From contig JAFTXO010000001.1 of assembly GCA_017461765.1 (NCBI GenBank), forward strand, positions 1 through 51,055: a stretch of DNA of 51,055 bases, given 5' to 3'. Below, one piece after another: positions 9,729 through 18,963 of this stretch. Position numbers and translations under genes: made by a program. The notes beneath the pieces were generated by a model that worked only from the letters and a program-made list of their open reading frames with translations, was not told where the DNA came from and made no database searches. Source of the DNA: Clostridia bacterium (GTDB lineage Bacteria > Bacillota > Clostridia > Oscillospirales > CAG-272). Position 1 is the first letter of the stretch. Each line of letters begins with the position of its first letter.

Positions 9729-11720
9729 TTAATTCTCCTTTATAAATAATTCCCTTTTAAGATTTCCGCCCTTGCGTATAAAGAGCGGTATTGCTTCAAG
9801 CGGAGCATCTGCCGTTATCGATGTGCCGCCCGTATATTCCTTGCCTGTGCTTACCTCGATCCAGCTCTCGCCCAAGGGAAGATATACGTATCTGTCTCTT
9901 GCACCAAGCTCAAGAATGGGCGCAACCAAAAGATCAGGTCCGAACATATATTCGGTATCGATATCCCACGCCCTTGCATCAGACGGGAAATCGTAGAACA
10001 AAGGACGCATAGGAGGCGTTCCCTTTTCGTGAGCGGTTTGCATTATTTCCTTTATGTAAGGCTTCATTCTTTCGCGAAGGAAAATATGATCCCTCATTAT
10101 GATGTAAGCCGTATCTCCGTAGCTCCAGATCTCGTTATCTCCGCCGGTGTAGCACTGTCCTCCGCCCGTTGCGCCTTCCTCTGCGGGAATATACGGCGCT
10201 CTGTAGCCGTGCATTCTTAGCACGGGACAGAATGTTGCATACTCGAACCAACGAACGATAAGCTCCTTATAATCATCATCGCTCGGATCTCCGTAATCAA
10301 ACCCGCCGATATCCGTAGTCCACCACGGAATTCCCGAAATAGCCATATTAAGCCCTGCTCTTAGCTGATCGTTAAGAGCATCAAAGGTAGGCATAATATC
10401 GCCCGACCAAACAAGAGCCCCGTATTTCGCGCTTCCTGCCCACGCACAGCGCACAAGACTGATGATCTCGTTCTCTCCCGCTTCCTTAAGCCCCTCGTAA
10501 AAGCCCTGAGCATAATTTACGGGATATACGTTTCCCACCTCGGCACAGTTGCCCTCGTAGTAACGGTGATTGTCGTAATCATATAGCATATATTCGGGCT
10601 CTGCCTCGTCAAGCCAGAAAAGGCGAATTCCCTTATCGTAATAGTTTTTCCTTACAGTATCCCAAACGAATTTTCTCGCGCCCGGATTTGTCGCATCGTA
10701 AAACACTGTGGGATGAACGAATTCTGTGTGATTTGACGGGCCTCTGTCGTTTCTTATAAGATATCCCTTCTCGAGCATTTCGTGATAATTTTCACTTCCA
10801 AACTCGACAGTTGGCCAAACGGACACCATAAGCTCCGTTCCCATCTCCTTAAGCTCCCTCGTCATATCCTCGGGCTTGGGAAAATAATCGTAGTCAAAGC
10901 GGAAATCGCCCTGATGCGGCCAATGGAAAAAGTCGCAAACTATGACAGAGAGCGGAACACCAAGCTCCTTATATTTTCTCGCTACCGCCATAAGCTCATC
11001 CTGCGTGCGGTATCTGAGCTTTGACTGCCAGAAGCCCATAGCAAATTCGGGCATCATCGGCGCGCGTCCGACAAGAGCCATATAAGCTTCCTCGATCCTT
11101 GCGGGAGTATCGTCTACTATTATAAGATAATCAAGCTCGTCTGTGGACTCTGCCTTGAATTTAGTTATGTTTCTTCCGAAGGTAGCCTCTCCTATCGAGG
11201 GCATATTCCAAAGGAAGCCGTAGCCAAGGTCGGATATGTAAAACGGAACTGACGCCTGCGAATTTCTGTGTGAAAGCTCAAGCGCACAGCCCTTTATATT
11301 AAGAAACGGCTGTTGATACTGTCCCATACCGAAAATTCTTTCGTTCGGGTTGCTCTCGAAGCTCACAGTGAGCTGATATTTGCCCATAAGCTGAGGCTTA
11401 AAAAATCTTGCGGGAGTTTTAAGAGGATTAAGCCTGAGTGCCTCCTCAAGCATCACTCTTCCCTTTTGATTATAAAAGGTTATCTTTCCGTTTTTATCTA
11501 CGGTAGCCCTTGCGTTTCCGTTTACAATTGAGGCAAAATCGCCGTCCACCGTTATCTCAGCCTTGATATCGGGGATTTTTTCCTGCAAGGCTCTGTTCTT
11601 TCCGCTGAGTCTTCCCTCGGGAGAAACACGGACGCGAAGCGCGTTTTTGCCCCAAGGCTCGATCCTTACAAGCTCGGAATTAAAAAATCTTACAAGAGCA
11701 TTTTCTTCCTGTCTTAGCAT
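9729..11720 (-). CDS. GH31 alpha-xylosidase, intracellular
   Basis: A 663-residue GH31 glycoside hydrolase that most likely releases xylose from alpha-xylosides such as isoprimeverose or xyloglucan fragments. The nucleophile is Asp371 in FWLDEAEPE and the acid/base is Asp441 in WSGD. An N-terminal beta-sandwich precedes the TIM barrel. There is no signal peptide. The alpha-xylosidase call rests on direct linkage to xylA and xylB (2-nt gap); GH31 also contains alpha-glucosidases, so the sugar specificity is inference. ATG at 11720 has a GGAG site. A dyad at 11808-11845 lies upstream. Confidence 0.88.
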   Translation of the reverse strand: MLRQEENALVRFFNSELVRIEPWGKNALRVRVSPEGRLSGKNRALQEKIPDIKAEITVDGDFASIVNGNARATVDKNGKITFYNQKGRVMLEEALRLNPLKTPARFFKPQLMGKYQLTVSFESNPNERIFGMGQYQQPFLNIKGCALELSHRNSQASVPFYISDLGYGFLWNMPSIGEATFGRNITKFKAESTDELDYLIIVDDTPARIEEAYMALVGRAPMMPEFAMGFWQSKLRYRTQDELMAVARKYKELGVPLSVIVCDFFHWPHQGDFRFDYDYFPKPEDMTRELKEMGTELMVSVWPTVEFGSENYHEMLEKGYLIRNDRGPSNHTEFVHPTVFYDATNPGARKFVWDTVRKNYYDKGIRLFWLDEAEPEYMLYDYDNHRYYEGNCAEVGNVYPVNYAQGFYEGLKEAGENEIISLVRCAWAGSAKYGALVWSGDIMPTFDALNDQLRAGLNMAISGIPWWTTDIGGFDYGDPSDDDYKELIVRWFEYATFCPVLRMHGYRAPYIPAEEGATGGGQCYTGGDNEIWSYGDTAYIIMRDHIFLRERMKPYIKEIMQTAHEKGTPPMRPLFYDFPSDARAWDIDTEYMFGPDLLVAPILELGARDRYVYLPLGESWIEVSTGKEYTGGTSITADAPLEAIPLFIRKGGNLKRELFIKEN

Positions 11721-11807
11721 GATCTGTCTCCTTATATTTCTATTTAATATACTTCAATTATATTTTACAATACATAGCGCCGTATAGCACGACAAATTAC
11801 TGTTAAA

Positions 11808-11845
11808 ACAGGACAAAATTTAACTTTTTTTAAATCTTGTCCTGT
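11808..11845. promoter_or_regulatory. 16-bp inverted repeat upstream of the xylose operon (operator or weak terminator)
   Basis: ACAGGACAAAATTTAA (11808-11823) is complementary to 11830-11845 at 15 of 16 positions, with a 6-nt loop. It lies between the amidohydrolase stop (11890) and the alpha-xylosidase start (11720) on the minus strand. The T-run after it is short (TTTT). It could end the upstream operon or be a protein-binding dyad; the sequence does not decide. Confidence 0.55.
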
Positions 11846-11889
11846 CATTTTATTTGTTTTTTCGGCAATAATTTGATAAATCTCTTATT

Positions 11890-12984
11890 TTAAAAGAATT
11901 TTTTGGAGTATTCCTCGATAAGAGAGATCGCCTTTTCGTCTTTTATAAGATGCTTGTATTTTTCAATATACCTTTTAAGCGCTTCTTTATTTATCTCCCT
12001 CGGGCTTTCTCCGACCTTTCTTAAAAAGTTCTTTGAAAGGATATTCTCCTGAGCGGTTTTTTCAAGCAAAAGTCCCGTTTGATATTTGTCATCAAAGCCC
12101 TTAAAGGTATCATCTGTCGTTATATATCTGTACGTTCTGTCGGCAAGCCACTCCATAGCCCTCATGCATTTGGGGAAGCAGCCGTCAGTGCCGAGCATTA
12201 TTCTTTCCGAATACTTACTAAAAAACGCTCTTGATTTGTCGCGGTCCTCGTTGAACGAAAGATACATCTCGCCGCCGGGAGTTATATCAACTCCTACGTT
12301 TTCATATCTGTCAAATATATCGCCAAGGCGCTCAAGCTCGTCTGCCATAAAGTAAAAATGTGCGAAAGTGATTATCAGCTTAGGATGCTTTTTAAGCACG
12401 TTTTCGATCTGGGAGTAAAGCTCCTCCTTCGTAGGATAATCGCCCGAAACGTACGACCAGCCCTTTGCTATATATTCGGGAGTTGCGTATTCCTCTGTCC
12501 AGAACTGTATCGGATCGCACGCGTGCATAAGGATATGCGTGCCGTTCTTTTCAGCCTCGGCAAAGAACTTATCGAACATATCGCTATCAAGTCGGTTTCC
12601 TACGTATTTATAAAGATTGGGCTTGCCCTCAAGCATCTTTATTCCGTCAAAGCCGATCTCCATAAGCTCCTTATACTGTATATCAAGCTCCATATCTCCA
12701 AGCTTATCGGGATCCTGCGGATAATCAGGGTATGTAAGTCCGCCAAATGCGTATACCTTCGGATTTGCCATCTTACAAAATGCCGCCATTATGTTATTTG
12801 AGGGATCTCTGTTTGCTTTTCCCTTCTTTCCCGACGGAAGCGCCGCTATACATACAGCGCGAAACGGGCCCTTTTCTATATATTCGTCGAAGCCGTTTAA
12901 AACATCAGCTCCGTCATCCTCATAGCATCCGTCGATATGCAGGTGCATATCGATGACCTCTTTTACCTCATTATTAAAAATCAT
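11890..12984 (-). CDS. Amidohydrolase-family TIM-barrel metal hydrolase
   Basis: A 364-residue member of the amidohydrolase_2-like superfamily. His14-x-His16 (DMHLH) supplies the first metal ligands, and later barrel-strand ligands appear as LMHACDP, TFAHFYF and the terminal LGTDG aspartate. Such enzymes hydrolyse or decarboxylate small cyclic or carboxylated compounds; the substrate cannot be read from the sequence. ATG at 12984 has an AAGGAGC site. It is the fourth and last gene of a tight operon with a TIM-barrel isomerase, a deacetylase and a cysteine-synthase-like enzyme (34-nt gap to the latter). Confidence 0.78.
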   Translation of the reverse strand: MIFNNEVKEVIDMHLHIDGCYEDDGADVLNGFDEYIEKGPFRAVCIAALPSGKKGKANRDPSNNIMAAFCKMANPKVYAFGGLTYPDYPQDPDKLGDMELDIQYKELMEIGFDGIKMLEGKPNLYKYVGNRLDSDMFDKFFAEAEKNGTHILMHACDPIQFWTEEYATPEYIAKGWSYVSGDYPTKEELYSQIENVLKKHPKLIITFAHFYFMADELERLGDIFDRYENVGVDITPGGEMYLSFNEDRDKSRAFFSKYSERIMLGTDGCFPKCMRAMEWLADRTYRYITTDDTFKGFDDKYQTGLLLEKTAQENILSKNFLRKVGESPREINKEALKRYIEKYKHLIKDEKAISLIEEYSKKFF

Positions 12985-13018
12985 ATCTGCTCCTTAATAT
13001 TACAAAACTATATGTATT

Positions 13019-13948
13019 TTATTCCTCGAAAAGCGGCGTTGAAAAATATCTTTCAGCCGTATCGGGCAACACGGTAACTACTCTTTTTCCCTTACCGAGC
13101 ATCTTTGCGAGCTTTATTGCCGCACATACGTTAGTTCCGCTTGAAATGCCGCACATAATTCCTTCCTTGGAGGCAAGCTCCTTCGAGGTTTTTATGGCTT
13201 CCTCATCGTCGATTATACAAATACCGTCGTAAATATCCTGATTTAATATTTCCGGGATAACTCCGTCGCCTATTCCCATTTGGATATGCGTGCCTACCGA
13301 GCCGCCTGAAAGGATCGCCGCGTGTCTTGGCTCAGCCGCCCAGATAACCGTTTCGGGATTTGCTGACTTTAGCGCCTCTCCTATACCCGTTATCGTTCCG
13401 CCCGTTCCTATTCCCGAGCAAAAGCCGTCTATTTTGCCGCCTGCCTGCTCAAGTATTTCCTTTGCGGTCTGCGATCTTTGAATAGCGGAGTTTGCGGGAT
13501 TTTCAAATTGCTGAGGAACGAAAACATTCTTGTCCTCTTTTTGCATCTTAAGAGCCAAATTCATACACTCCTCGATACATTTTCCGATATTTCCGTCGTC
13601 GTGAACAAGAATTACCTCAGCGCCGTAGTGGCGCACGAGCTTTCTTCTCTCCTCGCTCACGGAGTCGGGCATTATTATCTTTGTTTTATATCCTCTTACA
13701 GCGCCAACCAAGGAAAGTCCTATTCCCTGATTTCCGCTTGTCGGCTCAACGATCACCGTGTTTTCGTTTATAAGCCCCTTCGCCTCGGCGTCCTTTATCA
13801 TATTGTAAGCAGTTCTCGTTTTTATCGAGCCGCCTATGTTAAGTCCTTCAAATTTTACGAGTATCTCCGCTCCGTTCGGATCGGGCATACGGTTTAATCT
13901 GATAAGGGGAGTGTGTCCCATTGCGTCAAGAATTGAATTGCAGATCAT
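13019..13948 (-). CDS. cysK: Cysteine synthase-like PLP enzyme (OASS/beta-synthase family)
   Basis: Fold-type II PLP enzyme of 309 residues, the size of O-acetylserine sulfhydrylase. The PLP lysine is Lys43 in GGSIKTRTA. PTSGNQGIGLS binds the alpha-carboxylate and GTGGTITG the cofactor phosphate. The usual sequence after the lysine is DR; here it is TR, a small departure that may point to a specialised beta-replacement enzyme. It is the third gene of an operon without other sulfur genes, 7 nt after the deacetylase gene. Cysteine formation from O-acetylserine and sulfide is the default role; a related amino-acid synthase is possible. Confidence 0.82.
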   Translation of the reverse strand: MICNSILDAMGHTPLIRLNRMPDPNGAEILVKFEGLNIGGSIKTRTAYNMIKDAEAKGLINENTVIVEPTSGNQGIGLSLVGAVRGYKTKIIMPDSVSEERRKLVRHYGAEVILVHDDGNIGKCIEECMNLALKMQKEDKNVFVPQQFENPANSAIQRSQTAKEILEQAGGKIDGFCSGIGTGGTITGIGEALKSANPETVIWAAEPRHAAILSGGSVGTHIQMGIGDGVIPEILNQDIYDGICIIDDEEAIKTSKELASKEGIMCGISSGTNVCAAIKLAKMLGKGKRVVTVLPDTAERYFSTPLFEE

Positions 13949-13955
13949 AAGCTTA

Positions 13956-14783
13956 TCATCTTGCCGAAACTGTCTGTCCGGCAGGAATTATTATTTCCTT
14001 TCCAAAGTATTCAAGATATATATCCGTGCACGACGGGTTGGTGATCATGCTTCCGTCGCAGGAGTATATAAGTGAGTTATACGCGCTTACATAATCGTAG
14101 ATCTCCATATTTGTAGCGTACCAGATATCCTCGCGTCCGCTTATCTTTTTTGCGAAATTTTCGATTATGTACCAGTTATCTCCCGTATGGAACTCATAGC
14201 TATGTCCCCAAAGATAGAATAGCTTTGGCGAGTTTGCCCATGTGTAACGTTGCTTTTCTATCGACAAAAATCTGTCAACGAGATTATCAAGCTCCTTATC
14301 TGCGTGGTGTGTCGTTGGATCGAGCAAGAGCCAATTTTTCGGCAACTCAAACGAGCGCGTTGAATTTACCGTTCTTGCGTAGACTATTCCGCAGTTCTTT
14401 ACGATATCTGCGATCCTTTGATCACAGCTTCCGTTAGCGTAAGCCATTCCGCGAACGATTTTTCCCATCTTCTTCTCAAGAAACTCTCTGTTTGAGAGGA
14501 TATCGCGTGTCGCCATAGCAGCGTCAACCTCACCGAGTGAAAAATGCTCTGCTCCGTGTACCGCTATCTCGTTGCCTGAGCTTAAATACATCTTGAAAAG
14601 CTCGTCCTCGGGTATAGTGTGCCAGCCATCCTTGCCTATGCCTGCGTGATTTATGTTAAACGTGCCTTTAAGACCGTATTCGCCCATTATCTCGATAAGC
14701 TTTTTATCAAAATCGACAGCATCGTCGTAGCTGAGCGTTACCGCCTTTCTTTTAAAATCGGGGTATCTTAAAAATGTTGCCAT
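13956..14783 (-). CDS. Polysaccharide deacetylase-family protein (NodB fold)
   Basis: A 275-residue NodB-homology protein expected to hydrolyse N- or O-acetyl groups from carbohydrates with a divalent metal. Motif 1 is LSYDDA with Asp20/Asp21, and motif 2 is His76-x3-His80 (AVHGAEH). No signal peptide or membrane anchor is seen, so it should act in the cytosol on small sugars or on an unrelated amide, unlike cell-wall deacetylases. ATG at 14783 with AAGGAG; 11 nt after the upstream gene. The DD-H-H metal triad supports an active enzyme. Confidence 0.82.
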   Translation of the reverse strand: MATFLRYPDFKRKAVTLSYDDAVDFDKKLIEIMGEYGLKGTFNINHAGIGKDGWHTIPEDELFKMYLSSGNEIAVHGAEHFSLGEVDAAMATRDILSNREFLEKKMGKIVRGMAYANGSCDQRIADIVKNCGIVYARTVNSTRSFELPKNWLLLDPTTHHADKELDNLVDRFLSIEKQRYTWANSPKLFYLWGHSYEFHTGDNWYIIENFAKKISGREDIWYATNMEIYDYVSAYNSLIYSCDGSMITNPSCTDIYLEYFGKEIIIPAGQTVSAR

Positions 14784-14794
14784 AAAGCTTCTCC

Positions 14795-15673
14795 TTAAAG
14801 TGAATTGAATTTGTCCGCAAGCACCCTTGCTACCTTTGCCATCTGCTTTACACCCAAAAATGCGGTGCGCTTACATCTTTTCGAAAGATACTGATCTGCC
14901 TCCAGCGTAAGATATCCGTCGTATCCGATATCCTTAAGCGCCTTTATAACGGCGTCAAAATCTATCTTCATTGAAAATGGAATTTGGTGATTGTCGCCTA
15001 TTCTGTCCGTATCGTGAACGTGAAGCGCCTTTAATCTGTCTCCAAGAGCATATATCATCTCGACAGCCGATGTTCCTATATCGCGCATTTCGGCGTGACC
15101 GATATCAAGACAGGCAACGAAGAATTCGTCGTTTACCGCGTCGAGATGAGCGTTAAAGCTTTCGGGCGTCGAGCAAGCGGCGAAGGCGACCTTGCCTTTT
15201 TCGTTGTCCCAGTTCCACATATTCTCCGTAGCGATTTTTACTCCGCAGTCCCTTGCAAAGGGCAACAGCTCAAAGTACATCTGCGCGTTTTCCTCGGGAG
15301 CCTCATTATTATCGGGATGTATTATACAAATATTACCTCCTGCCTCTGCCGTACATTCGATAGCCGTTTTAAGCTTCTCGTATATTTTCGGAACGCGAGA
15401 CGGAAACGGAGCGTGGGACTGATTGCAAATTATGCCGTTATCCTCGCCTATTTTTCTCAATTTTCTTGCGTAGCTAAGACACTCCTTAGTCGTAAGTATG
15501 TGTCCCGTATCGTAAACACAATGGTTTTGCCAATCGTATTTTGCCATCTCAAAGAGCGAAAAATCCCAAGCATCAAAGCCTGCTCTTGCAACGTATTCAA
15601 CAGCCTTCTCCTCGCCAACTATCTTTGAGATGCTTCCAATCTCGGTCGATGTTTTTATTTTAAAGTTATCCAA
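14795..15673 (-). CDS. Sugar phosphate isomerase/epimerase-like TIM barrel
   Basis: A 292-residue AP-endonuclease-2-like barrel (xylose-isomerase-like TIM barrel). Metal-ligand candidates are Glu in ATENMWNW, Asp-x-x-His in CLDIGHAE, His in LHVHDTD and Glu in LTLEADQY. Family members interconvert ketoses, inosose derivatives or other polyols. The start is TTG at 15673, chosen because AGGAGA lies 7 nt upstream and no in-frame ATG fits. It opens a four-gene operon. The exact substrate is unknown. Confidence 0.8.
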   Translation of the reverse strand: MDNFKIKTSTEIGSISKIVGEEKAVEYVARAGFDAWDFSLFEMAKYDWQNHCVYDTGHILTTKECLSYARKLRKIGEDNGIICNQSHAPFPSRVPKIYEKLKTAIECTAEAGGNICIIHPDNNEAPEENAQMYFELLPFARDCGVKIATENMWNWDNEKGKVAFAACSTPESFNAHLDAVNDEFFVACLDIGHAEMRDIGTSAVEMIYALGDRLKALHVHDTDRIGDNHQIPFSMKIDFDAVIKALKDIGYDGYLTLEADQYLSKRCKRTAFLGVKQMAKVARVLADKFNSL

Positions 15674-15770
15674 AGAGCGTTCTCCTTTAACATTTCATTA
15701 TATTTTAATTGTATCACAAACAAATCAGGATTTGTTAATATTTTAAAATATTTACGTACAAATTATAATA

Positions 15771-15822
15771 AAAAGCCTGTATCGGAAGAAACGCGCATTT
15801 GGCGTTTGGCGATACAAGCTTT
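15771..15822 (-). terminator. Rho-independent terminator of the surface-glycan operon
   Basis: AAAAGCCTGTATCG at 15771 pairs with 15810-15822, with an inner ACGC/GCGT stem, and is followed on the minus strand by TTTT. It lies just after the 15828 stop. Confidence 0.8.
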
Positions 15823-15827
15823 AATTA

Positions 15828-18800
15828 TTATTTATTTTTGCGCTTTGGCTTGAAAATGCGGTAAATTCCTCTCGGAATAGCATAAAGCACCTTGAAGATG
15901 CCAAGAAGTATCTTGTGCTTTCTCAGCTTGAAGCTTACCTTTTCCTTAAAGGTCGCTCTGTCGTACATAAGATACATAAGAGCCTTTTTTATCTTCGAGC
16001 CGCCCATGACCTCCAAAAATCCGTGAACAGTTATTTTTGCAGGTGCGCCCGAGTCTACCGTTTGAAGCTGAGACTGATGCCACGTCCAGATATCAAAGAT
16101 ACTGCGCGCGTCATATCCGCCGTAAACCTCATCCTCGACAAGAGCACCCGAGAACATATATCTGTCAAATTCCTTAGCGTGCGTAAGATAATTTTCAAAT
16201 GCGGCGGAATAATCGCTTGCTCTCGCACTGAAGTTTTCAAAATCGTTACCGAACACTCTTACATATTCCTTGCAGAAATCGACAGCCGCCTTTTGCATCT
16301 CCTTGATAGCGTACGTCGCCTCATAGGTGAGCGTTTTTCCTTTTTCCTCAATAATAGGAATTACGCGATTTTCCTCAAAGCTGTAGCCCTTACACGAGGG
16401 CACGGGATCCGACATAAAGAATTCGCGCACGATGCCCGATATGGTGGGGGTGTATCCGTAAAAAGAATGTATTTTGAACTTATCCTTAACCGTGATATCG
16501 GTAGAATAGCCGTTGGAGTGTAGATAAAATACATCTATCGAAGCTCCCGCAAGATCGCAGATTATGGTCTGAAGCCTTCCGCTGTAGCCAAGATCAAAGG
16601 CTGCCGTCTTTTCGGTAAATACGTTTTTGAAAGCGCGCGACGCAGTGTCGAAATTACGCTCCAAAAGCTCCTTATCGTACGAGATCGATATGAGTGCATT
16701 TATGAAAGCGTAGTACTCTGTGTCGTTTTCAATATTCTTATCTAATTTTACGCCCGCCCTCTTGTATTGCTTCTCATCCTCCTCACAAAGAGGCTTAAGA
16801 GCCGTGGTGAAAATATTAAGAATACCGCGGGGAGTGTGTGCATTTACGTCCATATACTTCGATATCGAGTAAAAATCGTTTGCTTCCTTGATACCGTAAG
16901 GCATAAGAGATTTTCTGTTTGCGTAGAAATATTCTGTTTTGATATTATAATTTCTTGAGCTTGCAAGAGCGTCAAAGGCTTCCTTTATCATCTTGCCGTC
17001 ACGGGCAAGGAAAACTATCTTCTCATAGCCCTCTTGCTTTGATATTTTGTATATCCACTCAGCCATGCCGAGAAGGTGAATACCGAGCGCGGTATAGCCT
17101 ACATAATAAGCATCGGCATTGTACTCCGAATTCCATTGAAACGGCTTAAAGGGATTGTCAAAATACTTATCAGCCGCAAGCGCAAGAGCGCATCTTACCG
17201 GAAGCTGATCCTTTGATGCGGTAGTATCGACCTGTGTCGTTGTTTTGGTCATATTTACATAATTTTGATTACCCGTGTAGATATCGGAGATACCGTTTTC
17301 AAAGGTCTCTGTTGCCTTGGGCAAGAAATATGTCGAATATCCGCAATTTTGCGCGCTTACGACATCTGAATTCCAGTTGTCGCCTATATGAAGTATCCTG
17401 TCGGCGCTGACACCGAGATCGGAAACTATGAGCTTGAATATATCTCCCGTCGCCTTAAGCTTCAAGGTTTCGCTTGAAATATATAGCTTTTCGTAGCCTG
17501 TGTATCCGTTTTTCGCAAGGATCTTCTCTACCGTGCTCTTATCAAGATACATATCCGAGGTTATAATGACCCTCTTTCCCGAAAGCATCGCTATATCAAA
17601 AAGCTCCTTTGCGCTTCTTCTTGCGGTACAGTATTTTATTTCAAGCTCCTCCTCAATATCTCTTATAAGATATGCGTCCTCAAGAGATATCGAGCATATG
17701 CTCGATAAAGCGGCGTAAATCTCGTTCATCGTAACATCCTGCTCCTTGGAGTCGACGCGAGCCTGATACTCAGCGCTCGCTCTTATCTTCGGGAAGGTCT
17801 GCTCCGTGAGAAACGGAACTATCGCGCTTGCACGCTTACCTACCATATAATGAAGATCGGTGGGAGTGTAGAACGGACGAAGAATGAGAGTATCAAATAT
17901 ATCAAACGAGATGACTGAATATTTCTTTTCAAGAATATCGTATTTAAGTCCCTCAAATCGGTCAGACCATGGGCTTGTCAGCTCGTAGAAATAGAAATCG
18001 TGCGGATAAGGAAGCTCGCCCTCTCTTACGCCAAACGCGCTTTCCATAGCATCGAGTGCCAAACGGTCGTTTTCGAGCTTTGCTGACCATATATTTCCGC
18101 GCCACGTGCGCTGATAACGGCTCTTGAAGGCTTCAATTCCCGCCTTATGCTTTTCATAAAGCTCCTCGCTGTACTCCCTTAAGGAGCTTTCAACATACTG
18201 AAACACCTTTCCGATATCGTAGATATTGCGTATTATCTTTTCCTTGGGCAGAGTAATGCTCGTTGACGCCTCGGAGTGTCTGTAATAGAAATAGCAGTCA
18301 ACGTCTGCAAAGGCAAGCTTTTTTGCGTGAGTGTAGAAAACGGACGAAAAAGCGATATCCTCGCCCATTATCATATGAAAATCTATCTCAAGAAAATACG
18401 GCATACATTTTTCGACAAGCTCTCTTTTATAAAGCTTGTTCCAAACGGTGTGCCAAACGAAGTTGCTTCCCTCCTGCTCGTAAAAGGTGGAAAGAAGCTC
18501 GTCTCCCGATATCGTATCGTGACTTGTCGTAAAGTTCCTGTAATTATTATAATAAAATTTATATCCTGTCTCGTCAACGTTTACGGTGTTGCCGATTACC
18601 ATATCGGCATCCTCTTCCTTTATCCTTTTGTAAAGAAGCCTGAACCAATCGACGCTTATGTAGTCGTCCGCATCGACAAAGGCAATATACTCGCCGTTTG
18701 CCACCTTAAGCCCCTCTACTCTTGCACGGAACAAGCCAAGATTTTTCTCGTTATCTATAACTCTTATACGCTCATCCTTTTTTGAGTATTCTCTTGCTAT

Positions 18801-18947
18801 CTCTGCCGATTTGTCGGGTGTGCCGTCGTTTACGCAGATGATCTCAAGATTGTCATAGGTCTGCTTTATTACGCTGTCAAGACATTTTGCAATAAACTTT
18901 TCCACGCCGTACATTGGTATTATTACGGTCAAGAGCGGATTTTTCAT
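15828..18947 (-). CDS. Three-domain GT2 glycosyltransferase - HAD hydrolase - FLARDG-domain protein
   Basis: A 1039-residue fusion. Residues 1 to about 300 are a family 2 glycosyltransferase (VIIPMYG start, nucleotide loop VNDGTPD, metal motif VDADD near 91-95). About 345-570 is a HAD-type domain with FDIFDTL (Asp349, Asp352), ITSDMYLD and GDNWNSD, so a phosphatase or phosphotransferase fold with all acidic loops kept. About 620-900 is a domain marked by FLARDGKM (Asp650) and YFYANRKSLMP that recurs alone in the next gene. The basic C-terminus (KRKNK) suggests membrane-surface or cytosolic location. It probably builds a phosphate-containing surface glycan or teichoic-acid-like polymer. The order GT-HAD-FLARDG is seen directly; the joint reaction is inference. 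Confidence 0.8.
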   Translation of the reverse strand: MKNPLLTVIIPMYGVEKFIAKCLDSVIKQTYDNLEIICVNDGTPDKSAEIAREYSKKDERIRVIDNEKNLGLFRARVEGLKVANGEYIAFVDADDYISVDWFRLLYKRIKEEDADMVIGNTVNVDETGYKFYYNNYRNFTTSHDTISGDELLSTFYEQEGSNFVWHTVWNKLYKRELVEKCMPYFLEIDFHMIMGEDIAFSSVFYTHAKKLAFADVDCYFYYRHSEASTSITLPKEKIIRNIYDIGKVFQYVESSLREYSEELYEKHKAGIEAFKSRYQRTWRGNIWSAKLENDRLALDAMESAFGVREGELPYPHDFYFYELTSPWSDRFEGLKYDILEKKYSVISFDIFDTLILRPFYTPTDLHYMVGKRASAIVPFLTEQTFPKIRASAEYQARVDSKEQDVTMNEIYAALSSICSISLEDAYLIRDIEEELEIKYCTARRSAKELFDIAMLSGKRVIITSDMYLDKSTVEKILAKNGYTGYEKLYISSETLKLKATGDIFKLIVSDLGVSADRILHIGDNWNSDVVSAQNCGYSTYFLPKATETFENGISDIYTGNQNYVNMTKTTTQVDTTASKDQLPVRCALALAADKYFDNPFKPFQWNSEYNADAYYVGYTALGIHLLGMAEWIYKISKQEGYEKIVFLARDGKMIKEAFDALASSRNYNIKTEYFYANRKSLMPYGIKEANDFYSISKYMDVNAHTPRGILNIFTTALKPLCEEDEKQYKRAGVKLDKNIENDTEYYAFINALISISYDKELLERNFDTASRAFKNVFTEKTAAFDLGYSGRLQTIICDLAGASIDVFYLHSNGYSTDITVKDKFKIHSFYGYTPTISGIVREFFMSDPVPSCKGYSFEENRVIPIIEEKGKTLTYEATYAIKEMQKAAVDFCKEYVRVFGNDFENFSARASDYSAAFENYLTHAKEFDRYMFSGALVEDEVYGGYDARSIFDIWTWHQSQLQTVDSGAPAKITVHGFLEVMGGSKIKKALMYLMYDRATFKEKVSFKLRKHKILLGIFKVLYAIPRGIYRIFKPKRKNK

Positions 18948-18963
18948 CTATTTTTCTCCTGTT

